Origin: Triglochin maritima
Lineage: Eukaryota > Streptophyta > Magnoliopsida > Alismatales > Juncaginaceae
Direction of reading: 5' to 3'
NCBI GenBank assembly: GCA_963682175.1
Contig: OY821771.1
Coordinates: 11,097,001 to 11,161,000, forward strand
DNA: 64,000 nucleotides
Both the position numbers and the translations under genes were made by a program. Shown piece after piece: positions 1 to 11,035 of the stretch (positions are counted from its first letter, which is position 1; every line of letters starts with the position of its first letter). The notes below the pieces were generated by a model. The model saw nothing but the letters and a program-made list of their open reading frames with translations, did no database searches and had not been told where the DNA came from.

Positions 1-1443
1 GATTAGACTATATAATTAATTTTAGTTTACCATCTAGAATCGAAACAATTCATGTTCTATGTCTTTTTCGAGTTTTCCGATAGTTTTGTTGATTTAATTC
101 TAATTGATTCTTTTGATAGTTTTAAATGTTTTGAAATACATCATGTGAATGTTAGAATTAAAATTTAGACTTATGTCTAATTTATAGAATTTTCGTTTTT
201 AATTAAATGATTATTTTATAAGGAATCAACAAAACGGAAAAAGGCATATGTTTATCTTTCTTTAAAAAATTTATTTTTGGAAATTGGATAAACAACGGTT
301 CAAATATTTTATATTTTGAACTATGGATGCATAAAATCATTTTTAATGGATTTCAAATGATTTTAGAATTGTTTGATTGAGAGATGCATGGTAAACTAAA
401 TCGTGTAATATATAATATATGTACATGCGTTGCTCGAGTTCTCTTATGCAGGGATATGTAAGTTTATATGTTCCGAAGAAGCCATGTGTGAATGAATGAA
501 TGAATGAATGTGTATGTTATTATTATTCAATCACAGGAGCTTATGTATATGTAAAAGGCAAATTTCTATTTCCAGTATATGCATGCATATGAGAGGATTT
601 TTACATAGGACTTACACTAGACAATTTTCAAAATTGAGAGATGCATGTTTATATTTTTGCAATATCAACATCTATGGTGCAAGAGGAAGACGCTGAAGAA
701 GAGCAAGGATCAAGGACGCGGGAACATATAAACTCACATAATGTGTGTGTGAATGAATTTATTTATGTTTGTGTGCTTGGTATATATGTGATTGCATGGA
801 TGAATGTTAGGATGTGTATAGATGATAAATATGCATGATCACCTAAATTCTAAAATCACATATTAATATTTAAATTGTCCAACCAAAAATTAAGAGTATC
901 TTTCTTTCTTATTTCATCCACTAGCAGTCATCGATCGAGGGATATTCTGCTCGCCCTTAGCGGGAGATAGCTTCCTCCATCTTTGGGAATAGTGGGAGAT
1001 ATAACGTTGTCTATTGTTGTGCCATGAATAGATGTACGAGGTGCGATTCACCCTTAGTGGACACCGAGTATATTTTTGTTTGTGAATACATTTGATAAAT
1101 GTATCTCGTATCAAATGAAATAAGTTTTCTTAACAAGACTCGGAGCCCTAGCTCGGTTTTGAGAAAGAGAGTTTTTCTTACGAGGATTGGTCAAATTCCC
1201 TCTTAATTAAAATGACAAGAGTCATAAGAGTTTGAAAATGCAAAAGTTGCGATATTTCAAAATGGTTATGTTTAGAAAATGTTTTCTTACCTTGATTTTA
1301 TAGTATATCTGATAGCCCTTAGCTAGTTTATATTATAATTGATAGGATCTTGGATTGCTGCATTTATGGACAAATTTTTATTTGCGGTATTGTTTTTAAA
1401 ACATAAAATTGACATTAAGTCCCATATAATTTATTTTGTAGAA
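1..1443. other. A+T-rich stretch upstream of Copia-1 gag
   Basis: I see no gene here. The open frames are short and resemble no known family. The stretch probably includes the untranslated leader of the Copia element whose gag starts at 1444. I could not find the matching 5' LTR or a primer-binding site, so the 5' LTR is probably off the left edge or deleted. A short GAAT tandem (about 491-510) is the only simple repeat. Confidence 0.5.
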
Positions 1444-2365
1444 ATGTCGAATATTCAACCTACTGTGCGATCTATGATTGAAAAACATCCTTTAGTAAAT
1501 GATGGCTCAAACTTCATAAGCTGACAACTCAAGCTCAATATCGTGTTGAAGTTTGAGAAACTATCTCATATTTTGGATGGTGAAATCCCAAAATTAAATG
1601 AGAAGGCAACCGATAGCGAGAGAGAGGCAAAAGCCAACTGGGAAGACCAAGAGAACCAAGTTCACGGTCTAATGTTGGCCTCCATGGGTGACTCGCTTCA
1701 AGCGAAATACTTGGATTCAAAACCCAAGAAGACCATGGAAGCTTTAACAAAGATGTTCATGGATAGTGCTAGAAAAAAGCGCTATAAGACCACCATCGCA
1801 CTCACAAGGTGCCACATGGCGGAGGGAACATCAGTATCCATGCATTTTCTCACGATGCAAGGATACCTTGAGAAGTTGTCAAAGCTCTCTTCCCCGATGC
1901 CCGATGACATTGCGGAAGATTTGATTCTTGACTCTCTAGCCCCGTCCTACAAGGACTTCATTATGCACTATCATGTGCGTGAGAAAGGGGTGAGTCTTGA
2001 GGAACTTCACAACGCTCTCAAAACGACTGAAGTTGACATGGGCAAGGGTCGGGACAAGCACGTCCTAGCTGTCCATGGAGGGAGCAAGAAGATCACCAAA
2101 GGTAAAGGCAAATTCACCAAGAATACGTCAATCAAGAGCAATAGAGTAGGAGGTGCTCATGGGAGTGCCAAAGGGGAAATCTTTGAAATCTCCGACTCCC
2201 AACACGGAGTTCTTTCACTGCGGTGAAAAGGGACACATCCGGCCAAATTGCCCCAAGTACAAGGAAGACCTTGATAAGGGAGTGATTGAACGTAAACGCC
2301 CCAAAAAGGCCAAAGGTATATTTGTTATTGAGATAAATTTAGCCACCTCTGTCCATGATTGGTAA
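1444..2365 (+). pseudogene. Copia-1 gag (capsid/nucleocapsid), broken
   Basis: This is the gag region of a Ty1/Copia retrotransposon, whose product would coat element RNA in cytoplasmic particles. The frame opens at ATG 1444, meets a TGA at 1522-1524, and continues in the same frame to 2226 with the helical gag domain. The CCHC zinc knuckle (FHCGEKGHIRPNC, about 2211-2250) lies in another frame, so there is a frameshift between about 2150 and 2210. The knuckle frame ends at 2363-2365 just before the protease frame begins. The order gag domain, knuckle, protease is normal for Copia. The stop and the shift show it is dead. Confidence 0.85.
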
Positions 2366-5290
2366 TTGATACCGGATCTTGTGCTCACATAATTTCTAAT
2401 GTGCAGCTACTAAAGGATAGGAAGGAACTCGTGAAGAACGAGAAGATTTTGAAGGTCGGAAATGGTGCAAGCGTTGCTACGATTGCACAAGGTTCTCTGG
2501 AGCTTCAATTATCTAGTGGTTTAAATTTATGTTTAAAGAATGTTTATTATGTGCCTTCGATTAGCAAGAAAAATATTTATGTATCATGTTTGGATATGGA
2601 TAATTTTAATATAAAAATTTTAAATTCTTGCTTGTCTATATCGAAGAATGGTATTTTCTATGCAAATGCATTCGTGAGGAATGATCTCTATTTGCTTGAA
2701 TTGAATAATAAACAAATCTTAAACATCAATAACAAAAGACTTAAAACTACTCACGTGAATGATACACTCTTGTGGCACTATCGCCTTGGTCACATAAATG
2801 AAAAACGCATCAAGAAATTGCAAAAAGCTAACCTTCTTGGTCAACTTGATTTTAAATCATTGGAGACGTGCGAACCTTGCCTAATGGGCAAAATGACCAA
2901 GAGGCCTTTCAAGAAGAAAGGACCGAGAGCGAATGACTTGTTGGATTTGATACATTCCGATGTATGTGGTCTGATGAGTACTAGTGCAAGAGACGGTTTC
3001 AAGTACTTCATTACGTTCACAGATGACTATAGTCGTTATGGCTATATTTATCTAATGAGAAACAAAAGTGAATCCTTTGACAAGTTCAAGGAATTCAAGA
3101 ATGAAGTAGAGAACCAACTTAATAAGAAAATCAAGTCTCTACGAACGGATCGTGGAGGTGAGTACTTAAGTACTGAATTTGACTCATTCCTAAAGGAGTG
3201 TGGTATTGTACCACAGCTCACCCCTCCCGGTACACCTCAGTGGAATGGGGTATCCGAAAGGAGGAATATGACATTACTCGACATGGTTCGATCAATTATG
3301 AGTCAAGCTGAATTGCCACTTTACTTTTGGAGTTATGCACTAGAAGCTGCGGCTTACACACTAAATAATGTTCCATCCAAATCCGTAGAGAAAACGCCTT
3401 ATGAGCTATGGAGTGGTAAAACACCTAAGCTCAATTTTCTCAAGATTTGGGGTTGTGAGGCCTACGTCAAAAGATTGATGTCGACCAAACTTCAACCAAA
3501 AGCGGATAAGTGCTTCTTTATAGGTTGTCCTCGAGAGACAAGAGGATACTACTTTTGGCATATAATCTCCAATCGAGTGATTGTAGAGAGGGATGCCGCA
3601 TTTCTAGAAAAGGAATTTATGGAAAGAATAAAAAGTAGTGGGAGTAGAGTTGTGCTTGAGGAGACTCAAGATACTCTATAAGATCATGATATGAATGATG
3701 ATATTCAAGATCATGAAGGCCCAACCGAGGTTCCTTTGGTTAGTGGGAGCGTGAGTAAGAGACCCTCGCAAGAAATTGTGAGAGAAACTCAATCTTCCTC
3801 ACCTAGTGTACGTTCGAAAATCGAACACGAACCAATTCCGCAAGAAATTGTGGAAGAAGTTCGAGAAGTGCACGAAAAACCAAAAGAACTTAGAAGGTCA
3901 ACGAGGGAAAGGAAGAAACCCGATATGTATTTGGGACTTCATGATATCATGGTACTAGATACCGATGATCCCTCGACCTTTCAAGAAGCAATGGAAAGAG
4001 AGGACTCCAAACTATGGTTTAAGGCCATGGAATCCAAAATAGAATCCATGTATGATAATTAAGTGTGGAACTTGGTTGACCTTCCTCAACGGAAAAAGAC
4101 CATTCAAAATAAATGGGTTTTCAAGAGGAAGATGGACATGGATGGGAACTTGACAACCTACAAAGCGAGGCTTGTAGCAAAAGGTTTCACTCAAGTTCAA
4201 GGAATTGACTATGATGAAACTTTTTCACCGGTTGCCATGTTCAAATCTATTCGGATTATGCTCGCTATTGCCGCATTTCATGATTATGAGATATGACAAA
4301 TGGATGTCAAAACGGCGTTCCTTAATGAGAACTTGGAAGAGGATGTGAAAATGGTACAACCTCAAGGTTTATGGATTGAAGCAAGCATCAAGGAGTTGGA
4401 ACAAGCGTTTTGACGAAGAAGTCAAAAAGATTCACTTCGTCTAAAGTAAGGAAGAGCCTTGTATATACAAGAAGGTTAGTGGGAGCCACATAGTGTTCTT
4501 GATCTTTTATGTCGATGACATACTCCACATGGGAAATCATATACCTTTGCTTGAGCAAACGAGAAGTTCATTGAAATCTGCATTTTCAATGAAAGATATG
4601 GGTGAGGCTCAATACATCTTGGTAATCAAGATATATAGAGATAGATCTCGTAGACTCATTGGCCTAAATCAACGTACATACATTGACAAGGTCTTGGAAA
4701 CGTTCAGCATGAACAACTCCAAAAAGGACAGTGTGTCAATGAGTATGGGTGTGCAACTCAAGAAGTCTCAACATGCTGAATCACGTAAAGACTTGGAGTA
4801 CATGAAAGATATCCCTTATGCTTCGGCAATAAGATCAATCATGTACACGATGACTTGCACAAGACACGATGTCTCGTATGCTCTAAGCGTGACAAGTCGT
4901 CACCAATCCAACGCAGGTCCTGAGCATTGGACAACGGTCAAGAATATTCTGAGGACCCTTAACCAGACCAAAGATAAGTTTCTTGTTTATGGAGGACAAA
5001 GGGAGTAAATAGCCAAGGGCTATTAGGATGCGAGTTTCATGAGTGATCCCGACGATAGGAGGTCGCAATAATGATATGTCATTATTCTCGAAGGTGGAGG
5101 CACGAGTTAGCATAGTTGGAGCAAATCACTACGACCGACTCAACCACCGACGAAGGCAAAATAAATTTACTATGGGTGGACACAAACAGCAACACAGCTG
5201 ATCCATTCAACAAACCCTTATACCAAGCTAAAAGGCGAAATATATTTCGAGTCCATGGATCTGAGGAACCATGTGGATTGGCTTGATGTG
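2359..5290 (+). pseudogene. Copia-1 pol (protease, integrase, RT, RNase H), broken
   Basis: This is the polyprotein of the same Copia element, in the diagnostic Copia order with integrase before reverse transcriptase. Visible parts are a protease DTG motif (2368-2376), a GAG-pre-integrase zinc finger (LWHYRLGH about 2770, CEPC about 2872), and integrase core acid motifs (HSDVCG about 2956, RTDRGGEY about 3145, WNGVSER about 3243). Reverse transcriptase begins near 4000 and carries YVDD at 4508-4519. RNase H fragments continue to about 5290, ending in an ADPF-type motif. Breaks include a stop at 3679-3681, TAA at 4060-4062, TGA near 4294, a probable deletion around 4370-4460 and shifts after 5008. 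The polypurine tract follows at 5364-5374. The lineage within Copia is not assigned. Confidence 0.88.
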
Positions 5291-5363
5291 TGATTAGAGA
5301 GGGTTACCCTAGTTATTATTGTTTTATACATTGAGAATGTATGAGGGAGAAAACTTTGATAAC

Positions 5364-5374
5364 AAGTGGGAGAT
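5364..5374 (+). other. Polypurine tract of Copia-1
   Basis: AAGTGGGAGAT lies directly before the TG that opens the 3' LTR. This is the usual plus-strand primer position and composition in Copia elements. Confidence 0.75.
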
Positions 5375-5685
5375 TGAAAGGAATGTGTTCTAGAAGTTTT
5401 ACTTTAATATGTCAATTATTATGAATTGGATGTGCAAACATTTTGTTCCTTGATTATGGTATTCGTCTTTTGGAAGTGTTAAGGAAGAAGCGTTTGGTCC
5501 TTAACCGTAGAGCTCTAAAAGATAATGGTTTACATAAATCAAAAGTTATTCACAATCATGGTAAACATGGAACATTAATTACCGAGATAAGATTGTCGTA
5601 TTGGTCATCGATTGTTGTAGCTCTACAAATAATTGACGACACAAGTATATAAAAGAGGAAAATATTACTTTTATATATTGAATAG

Positions 5686-7045
5686 TGTTGGCTTTTTTGC
5701 CTTAATCTATGTTTTGATGATTTAATCAACCTAATCTTAATTATGATCATGTAGAGTAGCACACATATTGTATTGCATATATATTGCTTTGTGCTAACCT
5801 CTACAGGTGATCAAGACTCAAGGAAGAAAGGAAATCAAGTCAAGACATGTAATCAAGCTCATTTGAAGACATGTATTTTGTATTTCTTTGAGTCTTTAGG
5901 AACCTTGTGTAATTGAGAATACTTGAGCTAAAAATTACTCAACCACACACTAGGTTCCCTATAGAAGTCACACACAAAATTTCACATAATTTGGACTTCA
6001 ATTGATCATCCAAACTAAAACCAGAAACCACCAAAACAATACTTGAACTGGCTGGACCAAAACGGTCGACCGTTTAAACCTTTTTGTTCGACCGTTCACA
6101 CGTGTCACATGATCATTTGTTTTATCGTATTATACCCAACGGTCGTATTCATATTATTCCCAAATACCCCAAAATTACCAGACATCTGGTCGACCGAAAC
6201 TTTCCTAGCAGTCGACCGAACCAACACAATTTGGTCTCCCAGAAGTGCCTGGACTTATTTGGTCGACTTATCCCCTTAGCCCGTTCGACCGTAAACTTAA
6301 GTGAACTTAAGTCAAAGCTGAATTTTGACCAAACGGTCGAACGACATACCCGTTTCGGTCGACCGTTTTTAGGCAGAATTGGCTCCTGCAAGTTTCTGTT
6401 TTGTGCATCTTACACCAACTCATACCCAATAAATCACAATTGCTTTATTCTCTCTAATGCCTATATAAAGAGTTGTAAAACACATTTTAAGACAACTCTC
6501 CTACTATTATTTGTCATATACATTAGAGAGAAGCTCCACACACTCAAAAGCCCAAAACCTTCCACACTTAGTAATCAATTCCATTTTCTACTCAAGTGTG
6601 CTCAAGTTTAGAGAGTGTTGTTCCACTCATTGTTTGTGAAAGAAAGAAAGGGTCTTGGTGAAAGCCCAAGACATCTAGTATAGACTTCGGTGAGAGCCCG
6701 AAGTGATCCTCTCGGATTGTGAGAGGAGGAGCCAAGCTCGGCGAGGGTTGTTCGCGAGCTAGAAGAATTATAAAGGCGTTCTCTCCCGGCCCGGAACGGG
6801 GAGTGGTTAGAGAAGTCGTGAGCGGAGCTCGGTGATCTTAGCGGAGCTTGTAAGAGAGGACTAGGACCCGGGTGGGGTGCCGAACCTCTATAAAAATCCC
6901 CCGACTTCTTGTGGTTTGCATTTTCCTTCTTTACTTGCTTGTTTGTTCGTTTATTTCCGTTGCATATCTTTGATAGTTCAAACAAGTAGGCAATTAGAAT
7001 TAATTGTGATTAGTATTGTGGACCCATAACCCACACGATCCAACA
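5686..7045 (+). mobile_element. Nested solo LTR with 5-bp target duplication
   Basis: The sequence begins TGTTGG and ends CCAACA, a six-base terminal inverted repeat with TG...CA ends. It is flanked by AATAG on both sides (5681-5685 and 7046-7050). The inverted LTR copy at 8741-9798 lacks this insert and reads straight across the junction, so the empty site is visible in the same window. No coding sequence or polypurine tract lies inside. A TATA-like TATATAAAG is near 6462, and eight or so GTCGACCG-type motifs lie at 6060-6370. It looks like a solo LTR left by recombination. The opening resembles SIRE/Maximus-type Copia LTRs, but this is from memory and tentative. Confidence 0.85.
6462..6470 (+). 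promoter_or_regulatory. TATA box of the nested LTR
   Basis: CCTATATAAAGAG about 780 bp into the 1360-bp LTR, downstream of the GTCGACCG motif cluster. The position and motif fit the LTR promoter. Confidence 0.45.
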
Positions 7046-8283
7046 AATAGACCTAACAAGTAAAACATTATGGAATTGTGTTTCGTGTCATTAATGTTTT
7101 ACTGTGTCTTGGATCCTAAGATATGAGACTTATATCTTTTCACTCAAGAAGTGCTTAATTTGATTATTGTCAAAAGCTATCAATGAGTGTAGTGATAAAG
7201 ACAATAGTTGGTTGAGCATGACTTGTGCTGGAAAAGATAGCAAGTCAAACGATTATCATTGCCCCTCTTAATTGAGTGATGATATTAGTGGGCCCCTTGA
7301 TAAAGCAAAATTATAATGTGCACAATGTAACTTGAGTTAAGTTACATAGTTATAATTAGCTTAGAGAGATCAAGAAATGAATATAATACAAAGATGACAC
7401 ATTTCTACTTTGTATATATTCTTAATATCATGAGGCAAGGGACGGACACAAGTGGTGCACTTACATCACTAAATGGATCGTGTTTTGGTTTGGGTGGAAC
7501 AAAGACATCTATGCTAATTGGGTAACTATAATGTGTAGCTAGATACTGCTTATAGTTTGAGATATTAAGTGTTTAATATCGCTGCCAATTTTGCTTAGAT
7601 CCTCCTATAAGTCACACCACAAAACTGGAAAACAAGAGGGTTGATTTTAAGTTCATATGATGTGTCGGGTTTCATGTGAAAATAGGACACATGTGGTGAA
7701 TGAATAAAATCAATATGTCATGAGAATTGACATAATTAGAATCGTAATAAATTCATATGAGGTATATATATTATGGGGTGTAATAATTTAATATTATACA
7801 TGTGTAAGCACAATTGGTTGACCGAAATTGTCTGGAGTGCCTGGACAATCGGGTTCGGTTAACCGAGTGTGCACGGTCAACCGAGAAGTAGTTTTTTCGG
7901 TAGACCGAAGGTGACACGGTCATCCGATGACTATGTCCCAAGAGCGATTTTGGTGGGTCAACGGTAGACCAAGTAAAAGACGTGGTTCGTCCGAATTCTT
8001 CCAGGGAATTTTTCTCATACGGATTCGGCCTACCGTCTAGCTCTCGGTGCACCGAACACGTGTTATAACCGAATGGTTCGGTTGACCGAGTTATACTCGG
8101 TCCACCGAACAAGAACGATTCTGCCTGAATTATTAAGAGATTAATTAAATCATGGGTGGATTAATTCCAGATTTAATTAAAACGTTTTTTAGGGTGCTTA
8201 TGTGGAAATTAGAGATTAATTTTAGGAGAGAATAAACAAGGGATCATGGCTAAAGAATAGCTCTTGATAAGGATGTTTTGGGA

Positions 8284-8294
8284 GACTATAAAAG
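8284..8294 (+). promoter_or_regulatory. TATA box of the Copia-1 LTR
   Basis: GACTATAAAAGG followed by a pyrimidine-rich stretch, placed after the GGTNGACCG array. It is a plausible LTR promoter core. Confidence 0.45.
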
Positions 8295-8740
8295 GACCCC
8301 TACTCCTACTTGTTTAATACTAATGCAAAAATTCTTTCTCTCACTAATCTCTCCCTAATCACCACGAAAATCTCTTAGTAAATTTATGTTTTAGAGATAA
8401 GAATCTCAGGAGCTTAAAGAGGGGTTATTAGCTAGATTCTAAACCTTGTTAGAGATTGATTGACTAACTCCTTTCTCTTTAATCTTGTTTAAAGTTTGGA
8501 GAACACTCTGAGTTAAATCCGTGGACGATTCAACGGCCAACACGACTCCGGATCTTCAAAAAGGTTTTAGAGAACCTTTAGGTATGATTCTACCTTTGTG
8601 GTTTATTTTAATAAATGTAGGGTTGCATGATATTAGAATAAACACAAAGCAATGTACATAGAAATTGTTGAAAATATGAAAATCGATCTTGTATTAAATA
8701 TTTTAAAATATATACATACATAGGGGCACGAAATCCTACA

Positions 8741-9798
8741 TTATATTATCGTATATAATGTCAAACATCATATCCCATAATATATATACATCTCATATAT
8801 TTATTTGTTATTCTAACCATGTCGTTATTACGACATATTAATTTTATCATTTTACCATATGTATATTATTTCATATCACATGAAAATATCACATTATACT
8901 TCTTGCTTCCCAGTTTTGTTGTATGACCTATATGAGGATCTAAATTATGTTGGTAATGGTATAAACACTTTATATCATAAACTATAAGCGGTATCTAGCT
9001 ACAAATTGTAGTTACCCAAATAACAATTTTTTTTGTTCACTTGAACAGTCTACGATCCATTTAGTGATATGAAGTAATATCACTTGTGTCAATCCCTTAC
9101 CTCGTGATATTAGCAATATTATACAAAGTAGAAATGTGTTATCTTTGTATTATATATTTATTTTCTTGATCTCTTAAGCTAATTATAAATATGTAACTAT
9201 ACATAAGTTACATTATTCACATTATAATTTTTGCTTCATCAAAGAGCCTAATAATATCACCACTCAAGTCAAGAGGGGCAATGCTAATCTTTTAATATAT
9301 GATTTTTTCCGACACAAGTCATATATACACAACTAATATCTTTATCACTATACGTAATGATAGTTTTTGATAATAATCAAATTATAGACTTCTCATGTGA
9401 AAAGAATATGTCTCATATCTTAGGATTCAAAGACACAATGAAAATATTAATGAAACAAACATGCACAATTCCATAATGTTTCATTTACTATGTCTATTCA
9501 ATATATAAAAGTAAATATTTTCTCTTTTATATACTCATGTTGTTAAATACTTGTAGAGCTACAAGTTTTTTAAAAATCTTATCTCTGTAAATAATTTCAC
9601 ATGTTAATCACTATGATTGTGAATTACTTTTGATTTATGTAAATCATTATCTTTTAGAGCTCTACGGTTAAGGACCAAGAGTCTCTCCCTTAACTCTTTT
9701 AAAAGATGAATACATTAATGAAAGAACAAAATGTTTATACATTCAATTCATAAAAAAAGACATATACACGAATACTTTTAGAACATACATTCCTTTTC
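8741..9798 (-). mobile_element. Inverted, truncated LTR of the Copia-1 family
   Basis: Read on the minus strand from 9798, this matches the first part of the Copia-1 LTR (5375-5685 and then 7051 to about 7790), including the boxes around the AATAG junction. It lacks the motif array, TATA and downstream LTR part. Its end abuts the Copia-1 LTR end at 8740. The simplest reading is that Copia-1 inserted into an older LTR of its own family lying in the opposite direction; the other half would be off the left edge. Confidence 0.7.
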
Positions 9799-9877
9799 TC
9801 TCTCACCAATGTCGAGGTACCACACGGTGTCTCCATCTACAGAAATGTCTTTGTAGGCTTTGTTACATATGAATGCA

Positions 9878-9963
9878 GTTTTTAGACTTTGTTATTTAAG
9901 TATATACTCTTTAAGTTCATTCATGTTTTTAGACTTTGTTATTTAAGTATATACTCTTTAAGT
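9878..9963 (+). repeat. 39-bp perfect direct repeat
   Basis: Two identical 39-bp copies (9878-9916 and 9925-9963) are separated by 8 bp. The rest of 9799-10254 shows nothing I can assign. Confidence 0.85.
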
Positions 9964-10254
9964 ATCTTGTTTGTTATTGATTATAGGTAATGGAATAAGG
10001 CTTTGGAGATTAGCAAGTGACACTTTTTTATGTTAGTAGTTTTTTTTCCAAATCTATTGCTATGGTATATTATGGATATGTATATTATTAGAAGTACAAA
10101 TTATGCATATGTATATTATTTACATGTGGATGTAGATTAATCTTCATGGTTGTATTTCATGTTAAGTTGGATAATGAATGCTATTTCTAGTGTTGGATGC
10201 ATTTTAATTGCAAATTCTTTATTTTTAGGTGAAGAAAAAAAGTTCAAAATTTCC

Positions 10255-10477
10255 ATTGGCAATAGTGGGGATTTATGGTGCATAAAAAGGGCACCAATAA
10301 AAGGCCAAAATATAGTGGAGCCAAAAATTACCATTCTGTCGGTACTGTTCTTCCCAACGTGTTTAAAGCCGGCAGAACAATGCCAGTGGAATATCCGTTG
10401 GCAGTGGGTTTTCCCGACGGAATTGCGTACTATTGCCGATGGATATTTCCGTCGGCAAAGACCCATTTGTAGTAGTG
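10255..10477. mobile_element. CACTA transposon terminus
   Basis: The sequence ends in AGTAGTG at 10471-10477. Read in reverse it opens CACTACTACAAATGGG and continues with repeated CCGACGGAA/TTGCCGACGG-type subterminal motifs, the classic layout of an En/Spm (CACTA) end. I find no matching left terminus, so it is a fragment or one end of a deleted element. It sits directly against a LINE fragment. Confidence 0.7.
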
Positions 10478-11035
10478 CTCGGGTGTCTTATGTGACAAGG
10501 AGATCCCTCTCAAGTTAAAATGAAATTTTCATAGAGCCATTGTAATATTTGTGATGTTGTTTGGTGCATAATGTTGGGCGACGAAAAGACAATATATGCA
10601 AAAGTTAAGCGTGACTGAAATAAAGATGTTGTAGCGGATGTATAGATATACACGGATTGATCGGATTAGAAATGAAAATATTCATGCGAGAGTTGGAATT
10701 CCCCGAATAGAGGAGAAACTTATACATTATAGGGTGACATAGTTTGGACGTGTACAAAAACAATCTATGAAGGCGGCAGTGACAAGGGAAATGTTGAACC
10801 GTAATGAAGACATAAAACGAGGGAGAGACAAATCAAGCTTAACATGGGAAGAAGCAATCAAAAGTGACCTACAATATTGGAACATTCCGCGGGATTTAAC
10901 ATTATATAAGAATGCATGGAAGAAGATTATTCATGTGTTTGACTCATGATTTTTTTAAATCATTTCTTGCCTCCTACCCAAGTCTCCAACTAGTTTGGGA
11001 TTGAAATATTTTATTATTATTATTATTGTTGTTGT
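10478..11035 (+). pseudogene. RTE-type LINE, 3' end of reverse transcriptase
   Basis: The plus-strand frame matches the C-terminal region of plant RTE-clade non-LTR retrotransposon polyproteins: a block like IRNENIHARVGIPRIEEK (about 10657-10710), then the conserved tail ending in WKKIIHV at about 10919-10939. It is interrupted by several stops. The 3' end is a simple repeat of ATT then GTT units (about 11008-11035), the usual tail of this class. The 5' end is cut by the CACTA terminus. Confidence 0.75.

Larger units (their letters stand above)
5375..8740 (+). mobile_element. 3' LTR of Copia-1, interrupted by a solo LTR
   Basis: The LTR opens with TGAAAGGAATG right after the polypurine tract and most likely ends at CCTACA (8735-8740). 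It holds a 1360-bp insertion plus one target duplication (5686-7050), so the uninterrupted LTR is about 2.0 kb. A TATA-like element (CTATAAAAG) is near 8287, and an array of GGTNGACCG motifs lies upstream of it (7810-8110). An inverted, truncated relative follows at 8741-9798 and supports the 5' boundary and the insertion junction. The 3' boundary is inferred from the TG...CA rule and the start of the inverted copy. Confidence 0.65.

Noticed and set aside
6149..6611. 80-175 codon frames on both strands
   Set aside because: They are inside the nested LTR, where the GTCGACCG palindromes keep both strands open by chance.
10137..10518. 109-122 codon frames around the CACTA end
   Set aside because: They span the subterminal repeats and part of the LINE in a wrong frame; no protein similarity.
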